From Renibacterium sp043789415 (GTDB taxonomy: Bacteria > Actinomycetota > Actinomycetes > Actinomycetales > Micrococcaceae): a stretch of 64,000 nt of DNA. The stretch's first letter is position 1. Every line of letters starts with the position of its first letter. Location of the stretch: assembly GCF_043789415.1 (NCBI RefSeq), contig NZ_JBDLLW010000001.1, forward strand, positions 930,001 to 994,000. The letters run 5' to 3'. The position numbers were made by a program, and so were the translations under genes. The notes under the pieces were generated by a model that saw only the letters and a program-made list of their open reading frames with translations, made no database searches and was not told the origin of the DNA. Positions 27,032-34,604 of this stretch are shown here, in pieces.

Positions 27032-27643
27032 ATGGGCAGGAGAGTCAATGGGCTGGACGCCAGGCAGCGTGAAACACTCCGCAAAGAGTCGATACTCGAT
27101 GCTGCTCTCACGTTATTCGCCGAACGGGGATACTCCAGTGTCTCTATCGAGGAACTTTGCCGTCACGCCCATGTGAGCACGAAGAGCTTTTACCTCTCAT
27201 TCCAAGACCGCGAAGAATGCTACCTGCTGTTGATGCGCAGAACCGCCCAGCGGATCAAATCAGAGTTCCTGGAATTCCTGGACACCGAAATATCAGAAGC
27301 TGCAGACAGTGAAACCCTGCTTCTCAAGGCTCTTGCCTCAGCCTTCGGCGACGACCAACGTTACGGACTAGTGCTCTTCGGCAGGGGTTCAGCCACCACA
27401 CCAGCGGTCGAAAGAGAACGAAGGATCAATCGTCGATGGGCGGCTTCTTTTCTCACCGAAATCTGGTCGAGACTACTACCTGGCGTTGCCATCCAAGCGG
27501 GCGTGGCAAGCGGGGTGATCGGCGGTTTTTTCAACATCATCGCTGATTGGATCAGTGATTTAGTGGAGCTCGAGGACGCCGATACGGTTGAGCTATACAC
27601 TTCGCTCAGCAATTTCTATGACGTCGTCAAACCCGGGAAATAG
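27032..27643 (+). CDS. TetR-family transcriptional regulator
   Basis: 203 residues. The N-terminal helix-turn-helix is typical: ILDAALTLFAERGYSSVSIEELCRHAHVSTKSFYLSF, ending with the family's F-x-x-K/R-E-like segment (QDREECY). The C-terminal all-helical ligand domain is not assignable. It is divergent from the giant surface-protein gene across a 288-base region; that region contains an imperfect palindrome, GTCATGTAATGCATTGTGAC, near 26923-26942, a possible operator. It may control the surface-protein gene, itself or both; no direct evidence. Confidence 0.85.
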   Translation: MGRRVNGLDARQRETLRKESILDAALTLFAERGYSSVSIEELCRHAHVSTKSFYLSFQDREECYLLLMRRTAQRIKSEFLEFLDTEISEAADSETLLLKALASAFGDDQRYGLVLFGRGSATTPAVERERRINRRWAASFLTEIWSRLLPGVAIQAGVASGVIGGFFNIIADWISDLVELEDADTVELYTSLSNFYDVVKPGK

Positions 27644-27823
27644 CGGCATTGAGCCACTGAAAAGAACCACCCTCAAAGACAGCGATGATTGAAGAAAAAT
27701 CTTTACGGAAAATTTCTCTTGTTTTAATTGCGGTATATATGGTTAACTAATCCAGATCTCTGCAACGTCCGAGAATCGCCTTCGAGGGGAAACTCCGTCG
27801 AAGTTCTCCGTTGCTCCGATCAA

Positions 27824-27946
27824 CCATCGACAAGCCCAACTTCAATATCGCTCGCCTCGGCAGCCTACTTCTGACTGCGCTCCGCGCTTTCAGGACATTG
27901 GGGGAGAGGCTACTGCGGGCGGGATTAGGAAGGGCTTGTCGGTGGT
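27824..27946. mobile_element. MITE-like element, copy 1 (123 bp)
   Basis: A 123-bp segment with 19-bp imperfect terminal inverted repeats: CCATCGACAAGCCCAACTT at the left, and the complement of CCACCGACAAGCCCTTCCT at the right (27928-27946). A second copy of identical length and orientation lies at 30628-30750. Similarity extends a few bases to the left (TGCTCCGAT-AACC). It encodes nothing convincing. The type fits a miniature inverted-repeat transposable element or a repeated stem-loop. Confidence 0.7.
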
Positions 27947-28195
27947 GGCGTAGCCGTTCCGAGTGGCTGCGGCGCCATGCTGTGGTGATCCCACCGCTGC
28001 GGGCAGGCGAATCATCAGCTTTTCTCAGCAGGTGCAGACAAGGGCTCCAGCACGGAGAACTCCTCACCCCGCCGCAAACACCGCTGCAGAACAGTGTTAA
28101 GATCAGCATGCGCGATGGCGCAGCTTGTCACCGGAGCGGGCGGCGCAGATAGCTCGCAAACCTAACGAACACCTCTACACATACCAAGGACTGTC
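27947..28195. other. Leader region of the islet genes
   Basis: Non-coding as far as can be seen. Together with 27644-27823 it makes the gap between the TetR gene and the DUF1796 gene more than 500 bases. The only organised feature is the repeat element; AAGGA lies just before the ATG at 28196. Confidence 0.5.
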
Positions 28196-28846
28196 ATGGC
28201 ACTCCACGACCTCTGCGTCGGCCTGGGTCAGCACTGCGAGTCAAGCTACCAGATCCGCCGTATCACCGGGCAGCAGCAGGCCCACTTCTTCGACTGGACC
28301 GGCGTCACCCTCGACAATGTAATACGCATCATCGACGCGGACTTCCCCGTCTTACTGCGCTCGGGTCGGGTGGTCCCGAAACCCGATGGGCGCGGCGCCC
28401 GTGACCTCGACACCTGGCTCAGCTACATCCACGACTTCATTCCTCAGCCGGGCGCCACACTCACCCTCGACGATGTGGAGGAGCAGCTTCCGAAAGTCCG
28501 GGAGAAGTTCATCTTCCTGGCCGAGCGGTGGCGCGCTATGGCCGCCTCCGATGCGCGCGTTCTTTACATTCGTCAGGATCCCGAAGGAATCGAGAACGTC
28601 ACCGATCTGCGGCGGCTCCAGGAGACCATTGCGCGCCGCTTCCCCGGCCACCGGTTCGCGATCCTCTGGCTGCGGCGCGAAGCGCCCGAGCACGTCGAGG
28701 AGTTGCCGCCGGGTATTGCCTACCGCGAGGTGCCGCTGCTGCCGGGTCGGTGGGAGGGCGACGATGCGGCATGGGATGAGCTGTTCGCTTCCCTCCCGGA
28801 ACGCACCCTCTGGTCACTCCCCCGGGTACAGGTGCCCAGCCAGTGA
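28196..28846 (+). CDS. Papain-like cysteine peptidase-domain protein (DUF1796 type)
   Basis: 216 residues. The N-terminus LCVGLGQHCESSYQIRR followed by FFDWTGVTLDNVIRII fits the DUF1796 putative cysteine peptidase family, with the G-x-x-C at the start and F-D-W after about 20 residues. Members occur next to glycosyltransferases in bacterial surface-polysaccharide loci and in some phage genomes (from memory). AAGGACTGTC precedes the ATG. The gene lies between two MITE-like copies and is followed 79 bases on by a glycosyltransferase, so the two probably form a module. Target and activity unknown. Confidence 0.7.
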   Translation: MALHDLCVGLGQHCESSYQIRRITGQQQAHFFDWTGVTLDNVIRIIDADFPVLLRSGRVVPKPDGRGARDLDTWLSYIHDFIPQPGATLTLDDVEEQLPKVREKFIFLAERWRAMAASDARVLYIRQDPEGIENVTDLRRLQETIARRFPGHRFAILWLRREAPEHVEELPPGIAYREVPLLPGRWEGDDAAWDELFASLPERTLWSLPRVQVPSQ

Positions 28847-28925
28847 CAGGCTTGGCTGCGACGAGCTCGGCGGCGATTGGCGCAGTGCGCACCGCGGTGC
28901 ACCGGTTCACGAAAGACCTCGAGAC

Positions 28926-30353
28926 GTGACGAGCATCTCGGTCCTCATTCCGCTGCACCCCGACGACTCGGTGGAAGGCAGCTCGCGGGCGGGAGTCTGG
29001 GAATGGTGCCGGAGACAATGGCAGAGAGCACTAGAGCGGGGCATAGTGGACGAGGTGGTGATCGGTCACGATCCACTCAGCTCAGCGGCCTTCTCTCGAG
29101 CACGCGCTCTGAACGACGCCGCCGCGCGCGCCCAGGGCCAGCTGTTCTTCCTGGCCGACGCGGATCAGGTACCCGATCCCGAGGCGATCTCCTTCGGCGT
29201 CGCCCGTACCGTGCACTACCCATTCGTCAGGCTACATGACCAGGTCACCCGGGCTAGCAGAGCGAGCACCGAGCAGATTCTCCAGGACAGCGGGGCCGCA
29301 CTGCGATCAGCTATCTGGCACGACGTCGATGACTCTCCGCACAGTGCGCTGGCGGTAACGCGCGCGGCGTTTATCCGTACCGGCGGCTTGGACGAGGAGC
29401 ACCCTGACGGCGAGTTCCTCGATCAGCTGCTGGCTGCTCATCGAGGCTCGCACACCGATCGCGTGATTTACTGCGGCAACGCTCTCCGCAAGCTCTGGAC
29501 AACTGACGAGCAGCTGCGCTCCGCGACTCCGAATCGAGTTCCGGGCCGGGTTTCAGATCAGGTTCAGGGCTGGGTCCGGCAACCCGGATCTGATGCGCTG
29601 GCCCGACGTCGGGCAGCCGGCGAAGTGATCATCACGTCACTGCTGACCGGCACACCTGATCCGCAGCGCACCGTGGCCTGGGAACCCGATGTCACGGTGC
29701 TCGACGAGCTGCGCGGCTCTCTGTCCAATCTCGGTCACGGACTCACCGTGTTGGCCGACGAACTAGCACCGACCAGCGAGCCAGACCTGACCATCGCCGA
29801 GGTCACCCCGCCCACCTGCAATCCGTACTTCCAGCGGCATCTGTCGGCCTACCGCTACCTGGCGGAGAATCCCTGGATCAGTTTTGCCTGGTGCGTCGAC
29901 GGCAGCGATGTCGAGATGTTTCGCGACCCGTTCCCTGAGATGGAACCCGGCAGGCTCTACCTCGGCTACGAGCCGGAAATCCTCGATACCCCGTGGATGC
30001 GGCAGAACCATCCGGCTCCGTTCATTCAGAAGATCTTGGACGATCACGGCCAGCAGCGACTGCTCAACGCGGGTCTGATCGGCGGCGACCGGACCACCAT
30101 GCTGCGCTTCCTCGGGGCGATGGCCGAGGAGATAACCCCTCGACTGCCCACGGCAACGGACGGTGTGAGAGGTCGTGGCGGCGGGGGTCGCTCCGTTGGA
30201 AATCTGGGCGTCGGGGACATGGGGCTGCTCAACGCCGTGGCCCGGCGACCGGAGTTCAACGAGATCCTGGTGACCGGACCACGGGTCTGCACCCTTTTCA
30301 AGTCCTACCAGACGCCGGAACAGGCTCCCGCGGCGTGGTGGGCACATAAATAA
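28926..30353 (+). CDS. Two-domain glycosyltransferase-like protein
   Basis: 475 residues from GTG 28926. The N-terminal half looks like a GT-A (family 2-like) fold: SISVLIPLHPDD, ALNDAAARAQGQLFFLADADQVPD (DAD metal site) and VTRAAFIRTGGLDEEHPDGEF, which resembles the acceptor-binding Asp block. The C-terminal half is a second nucleotide-sugar-transferase-like region with WCVDGSDVEMFRDPFP (a D-x-x-D site), LLNAGLIGGDRTTMLRFL and GVGDMGLLNAVA. The latter resembles glycosyltransferases annotated in actinobacteriophages. The acceptor may be a surface glycan or a protein. It forms the islet cargo with the preceding gene; a phage origin is only an inference. Confidence 0.75.
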   Translation: MTSISVLIPLHPDDSVEGSSRAGVWEWCRRQWQRALERGIVDEVVIGHDPLSSAAFSRARALNDAAARAQGQLFFLADADQVPDPEAISFGVARTVHYPFVRLHDQVTRASRASTEQILQDSGAALRSAIWHDVDDSPHSALAVTRAAFIRTGGLDEEHPDGEFLDQLLAAHRGSHTDRVIYCGNALRKLWTTDEQLRSATPNRVPGRVSDQVQGWVRQPGSDALARRRAAGEVIITSLLTGTPDPQRTVAWEPDVTVLDELRGSLSNLGHGLTVLADELAPTSEPDLTIAEVTPPTCNPYFQRHLSAYRYLAENPWISFAWCVDGSDVEMFRDPFPEMEPGRLYLGYEPEILDTPWMRQNHPAPFIQKILDDHGQQRLLNAGLIGGDRTTMLRFLGAMAEEITPRLPTATDGVRGRGGGGRSVGNLGVGDMGLLNAVARRPEFNEILVTGPRVCTLFKSYQTPEQAPAAWWAHK

Positions 30354-30442
30354 GGGCGGGCCCACGCCAGCGGCTATTCGGCAGATGATGCGGTGCTCTC
30401 ACACCATTGGTGGCTGTCTACAGCATCCAGCAAGATAGCAGA

Positions 30443-30601
30443 ATGACCGTCTCCCAATGGCACAAGCTCTACACAGCTGAGGTCGCAGCTCCGCCTCAAG
30501 TGTTATTCGAGTTGCTTGCGGACTTACCCAATTATGTCCGTTGGCTGCCCCGCGGTCTACGGTGTGATCGCGGAGCCAGAGCCAGCGCAGAAATCCGCTA
30601 G
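30443..30601 (+). pseudogene. Truncated SRPBCC/polyketide-cyclase-type gene
   Basis: An ATG-started frame encodes WHKLYTAEVAAPPQVLF followed by ELLADLPNYVRWLP, the start of an SRPBCC family protein (START-like fold; usual length about 150). After WLP the frame leaves the family pattern and stops within 17 codons; the rest of the gene is missing. A MITE-like copy begins 27 bases after the stop, so the deletion and the element may be linked. Not likely functional. Confidence 0.55.
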
Positions 30602-30627
30602 CTCGGTGGCCCCCATGCTCCGATGAA

Positions 30628-30750
30628 CCGCCGACAAGCCCAACTTCAATATCGCCCACCTCGACAACCTAACTTACGAATCTGCCCCGCGCTTTCTGAA
30701 AATTTGGAGATAGACCACTGTGATCGAAATGAAGAAGGGCTTGTCGGTGG
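30628..30750. mobile_element. MITE-like element, copy 2 (123 bp)
   Basis: The same length and orientation as the copy at 27824-27946. Left terminal repeat CCGCCGACAAGCCCAACTT, right end complement of CCACCGACAAGCCCTTCTT. The interior is partly alike (CAATATCGCxCxCCTCG near the left end and CCGCGCTTTC in the middle) but less conserved than the ends. It lies just after the broken SRPBCC gene. Confidence 0.7.
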
Positions 30751-30776
30751 TAATTAAAACAACCGATTAGTAGGTC

Positions 30777-30974
30777 TCAGAGACCACTACACATAGCGTG
30801 CACATCAATTGCATTGGTGAACTTCTCAGTGGTAGTAACACCGCTCTTGACATTAGAGAAATCAGGACCTGCCGCCTGAGCGGTAGGAGCAAGAAACAGT
30901 GATGCGGCGAAAGCTCCACCTACGAGAACAGACACAGTTGAGATGCGAGCAAACTTGCGCTTTACGGAGATCAT
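30777..30974 (-). CDS. Small secreted peptide
   Basis: 65 residues from ATG 30974, preceded by AAGAAGGTGG at suitable distance. It has a classical signal peptide (MISVKRKFARISTVSVLVGG, hydrophobic core, cleavage near TAQA-AG), leaving a mature peptide of about 32 residues beginning AGPDFSNVKSG and ending DVHAMCSGL, with a single Cys. No family recognised. It sits in the islet between MITE copy 2 and tRNA-Ala. It could be a secreted effector, a signal or bacteriocin-like; no immunity or export gene is adjacent. Confidence 0.6.
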   Translation of the reverse strand: MISVKRKFARISTVSVLVGGAFAASLFLAPTAQAAGPDFSNVKSGVTTTEKFTNAIDVHAMCSGL

Positions 30975-31635
30975 ATAAGAACCCACCTTCTTATTTTTAT
31001 CGGATAAATATTACCTAAAGTGAGTATGCCTCCACTCTTTAAAAGAGTCCGGCTACAGGCATCCAGACCATGAGAGCTATATCTCATGACTCACTCGATA
31101 CAATTTTTACTTTTGTAAAGTCACTTGTCAATCATCTATGGGCCTATCAAATACAAATCTGCCTAAGCGGTTCTTATCGCGTAGCCGACAGGATCTATGA
31201 CTTGCCATCACGACCTGGATCGAAACAACCTACCATCACCGACGACGGCAAGGGCGGCCGAGGAAACTCATACCCACCGAGTATGAAACAAACAACCAGA
31301 CCGAGTCTATAGCGGCCTAAACCCCGCACCAACAGAAACCGGAGCAATCTCGCACCGAGCGAGGATGCGAATAGACAGTAGGAAAACAGTAGGAAAGTAG
31401 ACCATCGACTCACCAGGCTCGATCACTACCAAGCCTGCATCAGAGCAATTCTGATCGATATCGACCGCCAAAGGCTCTACCGGAGAACCAACACCACAGG
31501 AAACACCTGGCAAACCAGACTCTATAAGATAGGGCACCTAGACCAACGAGGAAGCGATCCTCTGCTCAACAGAACCATTCGCCATCGCGAAAATCAAGAA
31601 ACACCCACACCAGGGGTTCGACTACGTCAAAACGG
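30975..31635. other. Gene-poor stretch before tRNA-Ala
   Basis: About 660 bases with no convincing coding sequence; base composition is lower in GC than the flanks and open frames are short and lack ribosome sites. No repeat of the tRNA 3' end was found here, so an integration site cannot be shown. It looks like degraded accessory DNA. Confidence 0.5.
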
Positions 31636-31708
31636 TGGAGCATAGGAGATTCGAACTCCTGACCTCTTCGATGCGAACGAAGCGCGCTACCAACTGCGCC
31701 AATGCCCC
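31636..31708 (-). tRNA. tRNA-Ala, anticodon CGC
   Basis: 73 bases folding as a cloverleaf on the minus strand: acceptor GGGGCAT/ATGCTCC, D-stem GCGC/GCGC, anticodon stem CTTCG/CGAAG with loop TTCGCAT (anticodon CGC), variable loop AGGTC, T-stem AGGAG/CTCCT with TTCGAAT loop, discriminator A. CCA is not encoded. The CGC anticodon reads GCG Ala codons. It borders the accessory islet on one side and core genes on the other. Confidence 0.95.
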
Positions 31709-31798
31709 GGATAAATTCATTCCAAGCTGCTAGCCTACGCCACCCTGGGAGACAGTTCAAAACAGCGATTCGCCCTCGGCTCACGCTAATCTGAGCGA

Positions 31799-32230
31799 AT
31801 GGATCAGCGAATCACTTTCGTCACCCTGGCGGTGGCAGATCTGACAGCCACCAAAGAGTTCTACCTCGCCGCGCTCGGCTGGGAAGCCAGCTATCAGGAC
31901 GAAACGGTTCTGATGCTCCAGGTGGCTCCCGGCGTCATGCTCTCCTTCTGGGACGTCACCGAGTTCGAGGCAGAGGTGGGTCCGGTGAAGCTGGGCCAGG
32001 CTCCGCTGACTCTGGCGCACAATTGCCGCAGCGCACAGGCTGTGGATTCCGTGCTGAGAACCGCAGTGAATGCTGGCGGGACGTTACTCGTTCCGGGCAC
32101 CGCTCGAGCCTGGGGCGGCTACTCCGGGTATTTCAGCGACCCCACTGGTTACCGCTGGGAAATCGCCTGGAACCCGAGCCCGCTCGGTGAGCGCTTACTC
32201 GACGAGGCAGATGCGGCGGCCCAGCTCTGA
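31799..32230 (+). CDS. VOC (glyoxalase/dioxygenase-fold) family protein
   Basis: 143 residues with the paired beta-alpha-beta-beta-beta modules of the vicinal oxygen chelate superfamily: ITFVTLAVADLTATKEFYLAALGW, then a second module ending with GYSGYFSDPTGYRWEIAWNP. Metal ligands are hard to assign; the final strand has Glu in WEIAWNP as usual. It may be a small-molecule lyase, isomerase or resistance protein. Monocistronic, convergent with the next gene. Confidence 0.8.
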   Translation: MDQRITFVTLAVADLTATKEFYLAALGWEASYQDETVLMLQVAPGVMLSFWDVTEFEAEVGPVKLGQAPLTLAHNCRSAQAVDSVLRTAVNAGGTLLVPGTARAWGGYSGYFSDPTGYRWEIAWNPSPLGERLLDEADAAAQL

Positions 32231-32249
32231 GCGCGTCGATCTCAGAGGA

Positions 32250-33011
32250 TTAGTGCCCTGCTCCAGAGCGCGCGGCCCATTCGGCAAAGCGCTCCCCCGG
32301 CACCGTTGAGCCCAACTCCAGGTTCTTCCCAGCTCTGAGGAATTCGCCAAAAGCGCCCGGTAAAGGCATCTTCAGCCGCGCTCCGCGATGCCCCGCTGCT
32401 TTCCACTGCTCGGAGAGCTCTGCCATGCTGAGCACCTCTGGCCCGGCGACCCTGGTTTCAGCCGCTCCCGATTCAGCAGCATCCACGAGCGCTCGCGCCA
32501 CGGATTCTACCGAGATCGGCTGAAAGGAAACCCCTGAGAACACCGGTATGACGCCGGGAAGCGCACCCAGGATGGACCCGATCAGGTTGTGGAACTGGGT
32601 GGCGTAAACCACGGAGCCTGGCTGCCGCGGATCAGAGTAGAGCGCAGCTCTGGCAGCTTGCGCCCGATAATAACCGTAGTCGGACTGCTCGCAGTTCAGG
32701 ATCGAAAGCAATACGGTTCTGCTCATCCCCGCCTGAACAGCCGCTTCCCTCAATCGCCCCGAAGCCGCTGGCAGCGCTCTGAGAGCCTTACCGAACTTGG
32801 CATCCAGAGTATCGATCAGGGCATCAGTACCCGCAACCGCATCAACTAAACCGCCGCCGTCATTGGCGTCGGCGATCGCATGGCTCACCCCGGGGAGCAA
32901 GGCTTCCGGTCGATGGCGGGAGATCACTCTCACCTGATGCCCACGGCTCAGCGCCTCGGCAACTACAGCCCGGCCAGCGGTTCCGGTACCCCCAGCGATG
33001 GCGATCAGCAT
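32250..33011 (-). CDS. NAD(P)-binding NmrA-like/atypical SDR protein
   Basis: 253 residues. The Rossmann motif MLIAIAGGTGTAGRAVVAEAL (G-x-x-G-x-x-G) is at the very N-terminus and RVISRH marks an NADP-preferring site; TQFHNLIGSI and PISVESVARALVDAAES are typical of the NmrA-like/atypical SDR group. No catalytic Tyr-x-x-x-Lys is evident, so it is perhaps a sensor or isoflavone-reductase-like enzyme. The start overlaps the preceding gene's stop (TAATG), so it is coupled to the sepX-like gene. Substrate unknown. Confidence 0.82.
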   Translation of the reverse strand: MLIAIAGGTGTAGRAVVAEALSRGHQVRVISRHRPEALLPGVSHAIADANDGGGLVDAVAGTDALIDTLDAKFGKALRALPAASGRLREAAVQAGMSRTVLLSILNCEQSDYGYYRAQAARAALYSDPRQPGSVVYATQFHNLIGSILGALPGVIPVFSGVSFQPISVESVARALVDAAESGAAETRVAGPEVLSMAELSEQWKAAGHRGARLKMPLPGAFGEFLRAGKNLELGSTVPGERFAEWAARSGAGH

Positions 33012-33904
33012 TAGGCGCGACGGCGCTGCAAGACACCATCGAGGTTGCTGAGCCCAGCGGCCTGTTCGGGCTTCGCGGCAGCTCCGGCAATCCCTGCCTC
33101 GCTTTGCTTGATAGAGGTCTTAGCGCTGGCCTTCGGAGCTTCTGGCAGATCCAAGGGTGCAGGAGCCGGACGTTCAGCCTTGGCCGCTTCAACATAGACC
33201 GGCTTAGGCACCGCTACCGGCTCCCAGCTGCCATCGTCTTTGACATCCGCGCCCTGGGAAACAGCGATCGCGGCCTGCCGCAATTGGGCGGCACTCAGCT
33301 TCTTGGGTTCGACGTTCTGCTGCGCATCGGCTGCGGGCTGCGCATCGAAAAGCTTGGTCTCCTTGGCGGGAGCTTCGGGCTCACTGGCTTCCGGCAAAGG
33401 CTTAGACGCCACGATCGGCTGATTGCCCATGGCCTGCTGGAACACCCGCTCCAGCCGCTTCTTGCGGTCCTGCAAAGCCAGGAAGCGAAGCGCCACGACA
33501 CTCAGCAGGAAAACCACTGCCGAGATCACGGGAACCCACAGCGAGACCAAGCCAAAGGCGCGCAGCACCATGGTGACGACGGCCGCCACAACAGCCAGCA
33601 CACCAAGCAGGGCAATAGCCAGCCGCTCGTAACGGATCTTGAAACGATCAGGCCGCTGTGCCGCCTGCTCCGAAGAACCCGACGTAGCTTGAACCGTTGC
33701 AGTCATAGCAGCCTCCCGAGGCTGGGCAATATTGGATTCCATCAGCACTGTCGATGAGCCGGCGTCTTTCAAACGCTGGACGACGCTCTCGCTCGCCACC
33801 GCGACTCGTGCTTTTCGCAGCCGTAAAACATAAGGTCCCACCCAGATCAGCCACAGAGCGACCAGGATCGCTAAGAAAACTGATGTATTGAGTGGGATGT
33901 TCAC
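33011..33904 (-). CDS. sepX: SepX/GlpR-type division-associated membrane protein
   Basis: 297 residues from GTG 33904. One N-terminal helix (VFLAILVALWLIWVGPYVLRLRK), a cytoplasmic stretch, two more helices (about 97-117 and 120-142), then a charged coiled-coil-like, Ala/Glu/Pro-rich tail. This topology and the position after rimJ and galU match the actinobacterial gene order galU-glp(moeA)-rimJ-glpR (Rv0993-Rv0996 in M. tuberculosis), whose last member is the membrane receptor GlpR/SepX at the septum. The gephyrin-like glp gene is absent from this cluster. Assignment rests on topology and synteny. Confidence 0.6.
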   Translation of the reverse strand: MNIPLNTSVFLAILVALWLIWVGPYVLRLRKARVAVASESVVQRLKDAGSSTVLMESNIAQPREAAMTATVQATSGSSEQAAQRPDRFKIRYERLAIALLGVLAVVAAVVTMVLRAFGLVSLWVPVISAVVFLLSVVALRFLALQDRKKRLERVFQQAMGNQPIVASKPLPEASEPEAPAKETKLFDAQPAADAQQNVEPKKLSAAQLRQAAIAVSQGADVKDDGSWEPVAVPKPVYVEAAKAERPAPAPLDLPEAPKASAKTSIKQSEAGIAGAAAKPEQAAGLSNLDGVLQRRRA

Positions 33905-33995
33905 ATCTCAACTTTAAAATCCAGGTTCGCCCCGGCCCCGCATTAGCGGCGGTGTGTCGGCTTGAATCTACCTCACACCGGCACCTTGAGGGCCC

Positions 33996-34601
33996 TCAGT
34001 ACCCCAGACGCGATAATAAACCGCCGGGCACTTCCTCTGCGGTCAGCGCGAAAGAACGATGATCGGCCCAGTCGCCGTTGATGTGCAGATACCTCTTCCT
34101 GATTCCTTCATCGCGGAAGCCGAGCTTCTCAGCCACCCGCAGACTCGGACCGTTCTCCGGGCGGATATTGATTTCCATCCGATGCAGGCCCAGGCTCTGG
34201 AAGCAGTGATCCGTAGCCATCGCCAAGGCCGCCGGCACGATGCCCTGCCCGGCTCTGGCCCGGTCCACCCAGTATCCAGCGGTGGCCATCATGGCGGAGC
34301 CCCAGATGATATTGCTCACCGTGAGCTGACCGGCAAAGCGGGCGACGCCGTCGTCGTCCCTGACGGTGATCGCGAAAGGCAGCGCACTGCCGGCTCTGGC
34401 CTGTTCGTTGAGCGAACGCACCATCTCTCTGAAGCTGGGAAGGCCAAGACTCGGCTGCGGATTCGTGGCATCCCAGGGCTGCAACCAATCCCTGTTGCGG
34501 GCCCGGACTTCCTGCCAGCTCTGCTTGTCTCGGTTTTTAAGGGGTCGCAGGATGACAGGGCCATATTCCAACGTCACCGGCCAGCTAGCGACCCCCCACA
34601 C
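33996..34601 (-). CDS. rimJ: GNAT acetyltransferase, RimJ/RimL type
   Basis: 201 residues from GTG 34601, three bases after the galU stop. RimJ-type features are WPVTLEYGPVILRPL at the N-terminus, GYWVDRARAGQGIVPAALAMATDHCF (acetyl-CoA loop G-x-G equivalent) and LHRMEINIRPENGPSLRVAEKLGF. These enzymes acetylate N-terminal amines of ribosomal and other proteins. It is probably co-transcribed with galU and the sepX-like gene. Confidence 0.87.
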   Translation of the reverse strand: MWGVASWPVTLEYGPVILRPLKNRDKQSWQEVRARNRDWLQPWDATNPQPSLGLPSFREMVRSLNEQARAGSALPFAITVRDDDGVARFAGQLTVSNIIWGSAMMATAGYWVDRARAGQGIVPAALAMATDHCFQSLGLHRMEINIRPENGPSLRVAEKLGFRDEGIRKRYLHINGDWADHRSFALTAEEVPGGLLSRLGY

Positions 34602-34604
34602 GAC

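Noticed and set aside
27811..28152. A 113-codon frame over MITE copy 1
   Set aside because: The second element copy does not preserve the frame, the sequence is basic and low-complexity, and the inverted-repeat structure explains the conservation.
27719..30762. An 11-bp inverted match (TTGTTTTAATT near 27719 and its complement near 30752) as outer ends of a larger element
   Set aside because: Short and AT-rich; the positions relative to the two MITE copies are not symmetrical, so chance is likely.
31636..31708. tRNA-Ala as an integration site for the islet
   Set aside because: No copy of the tRNA 3' end was found on the far side of the islet and no integrase is present, so the claim cannot be supported from this window.
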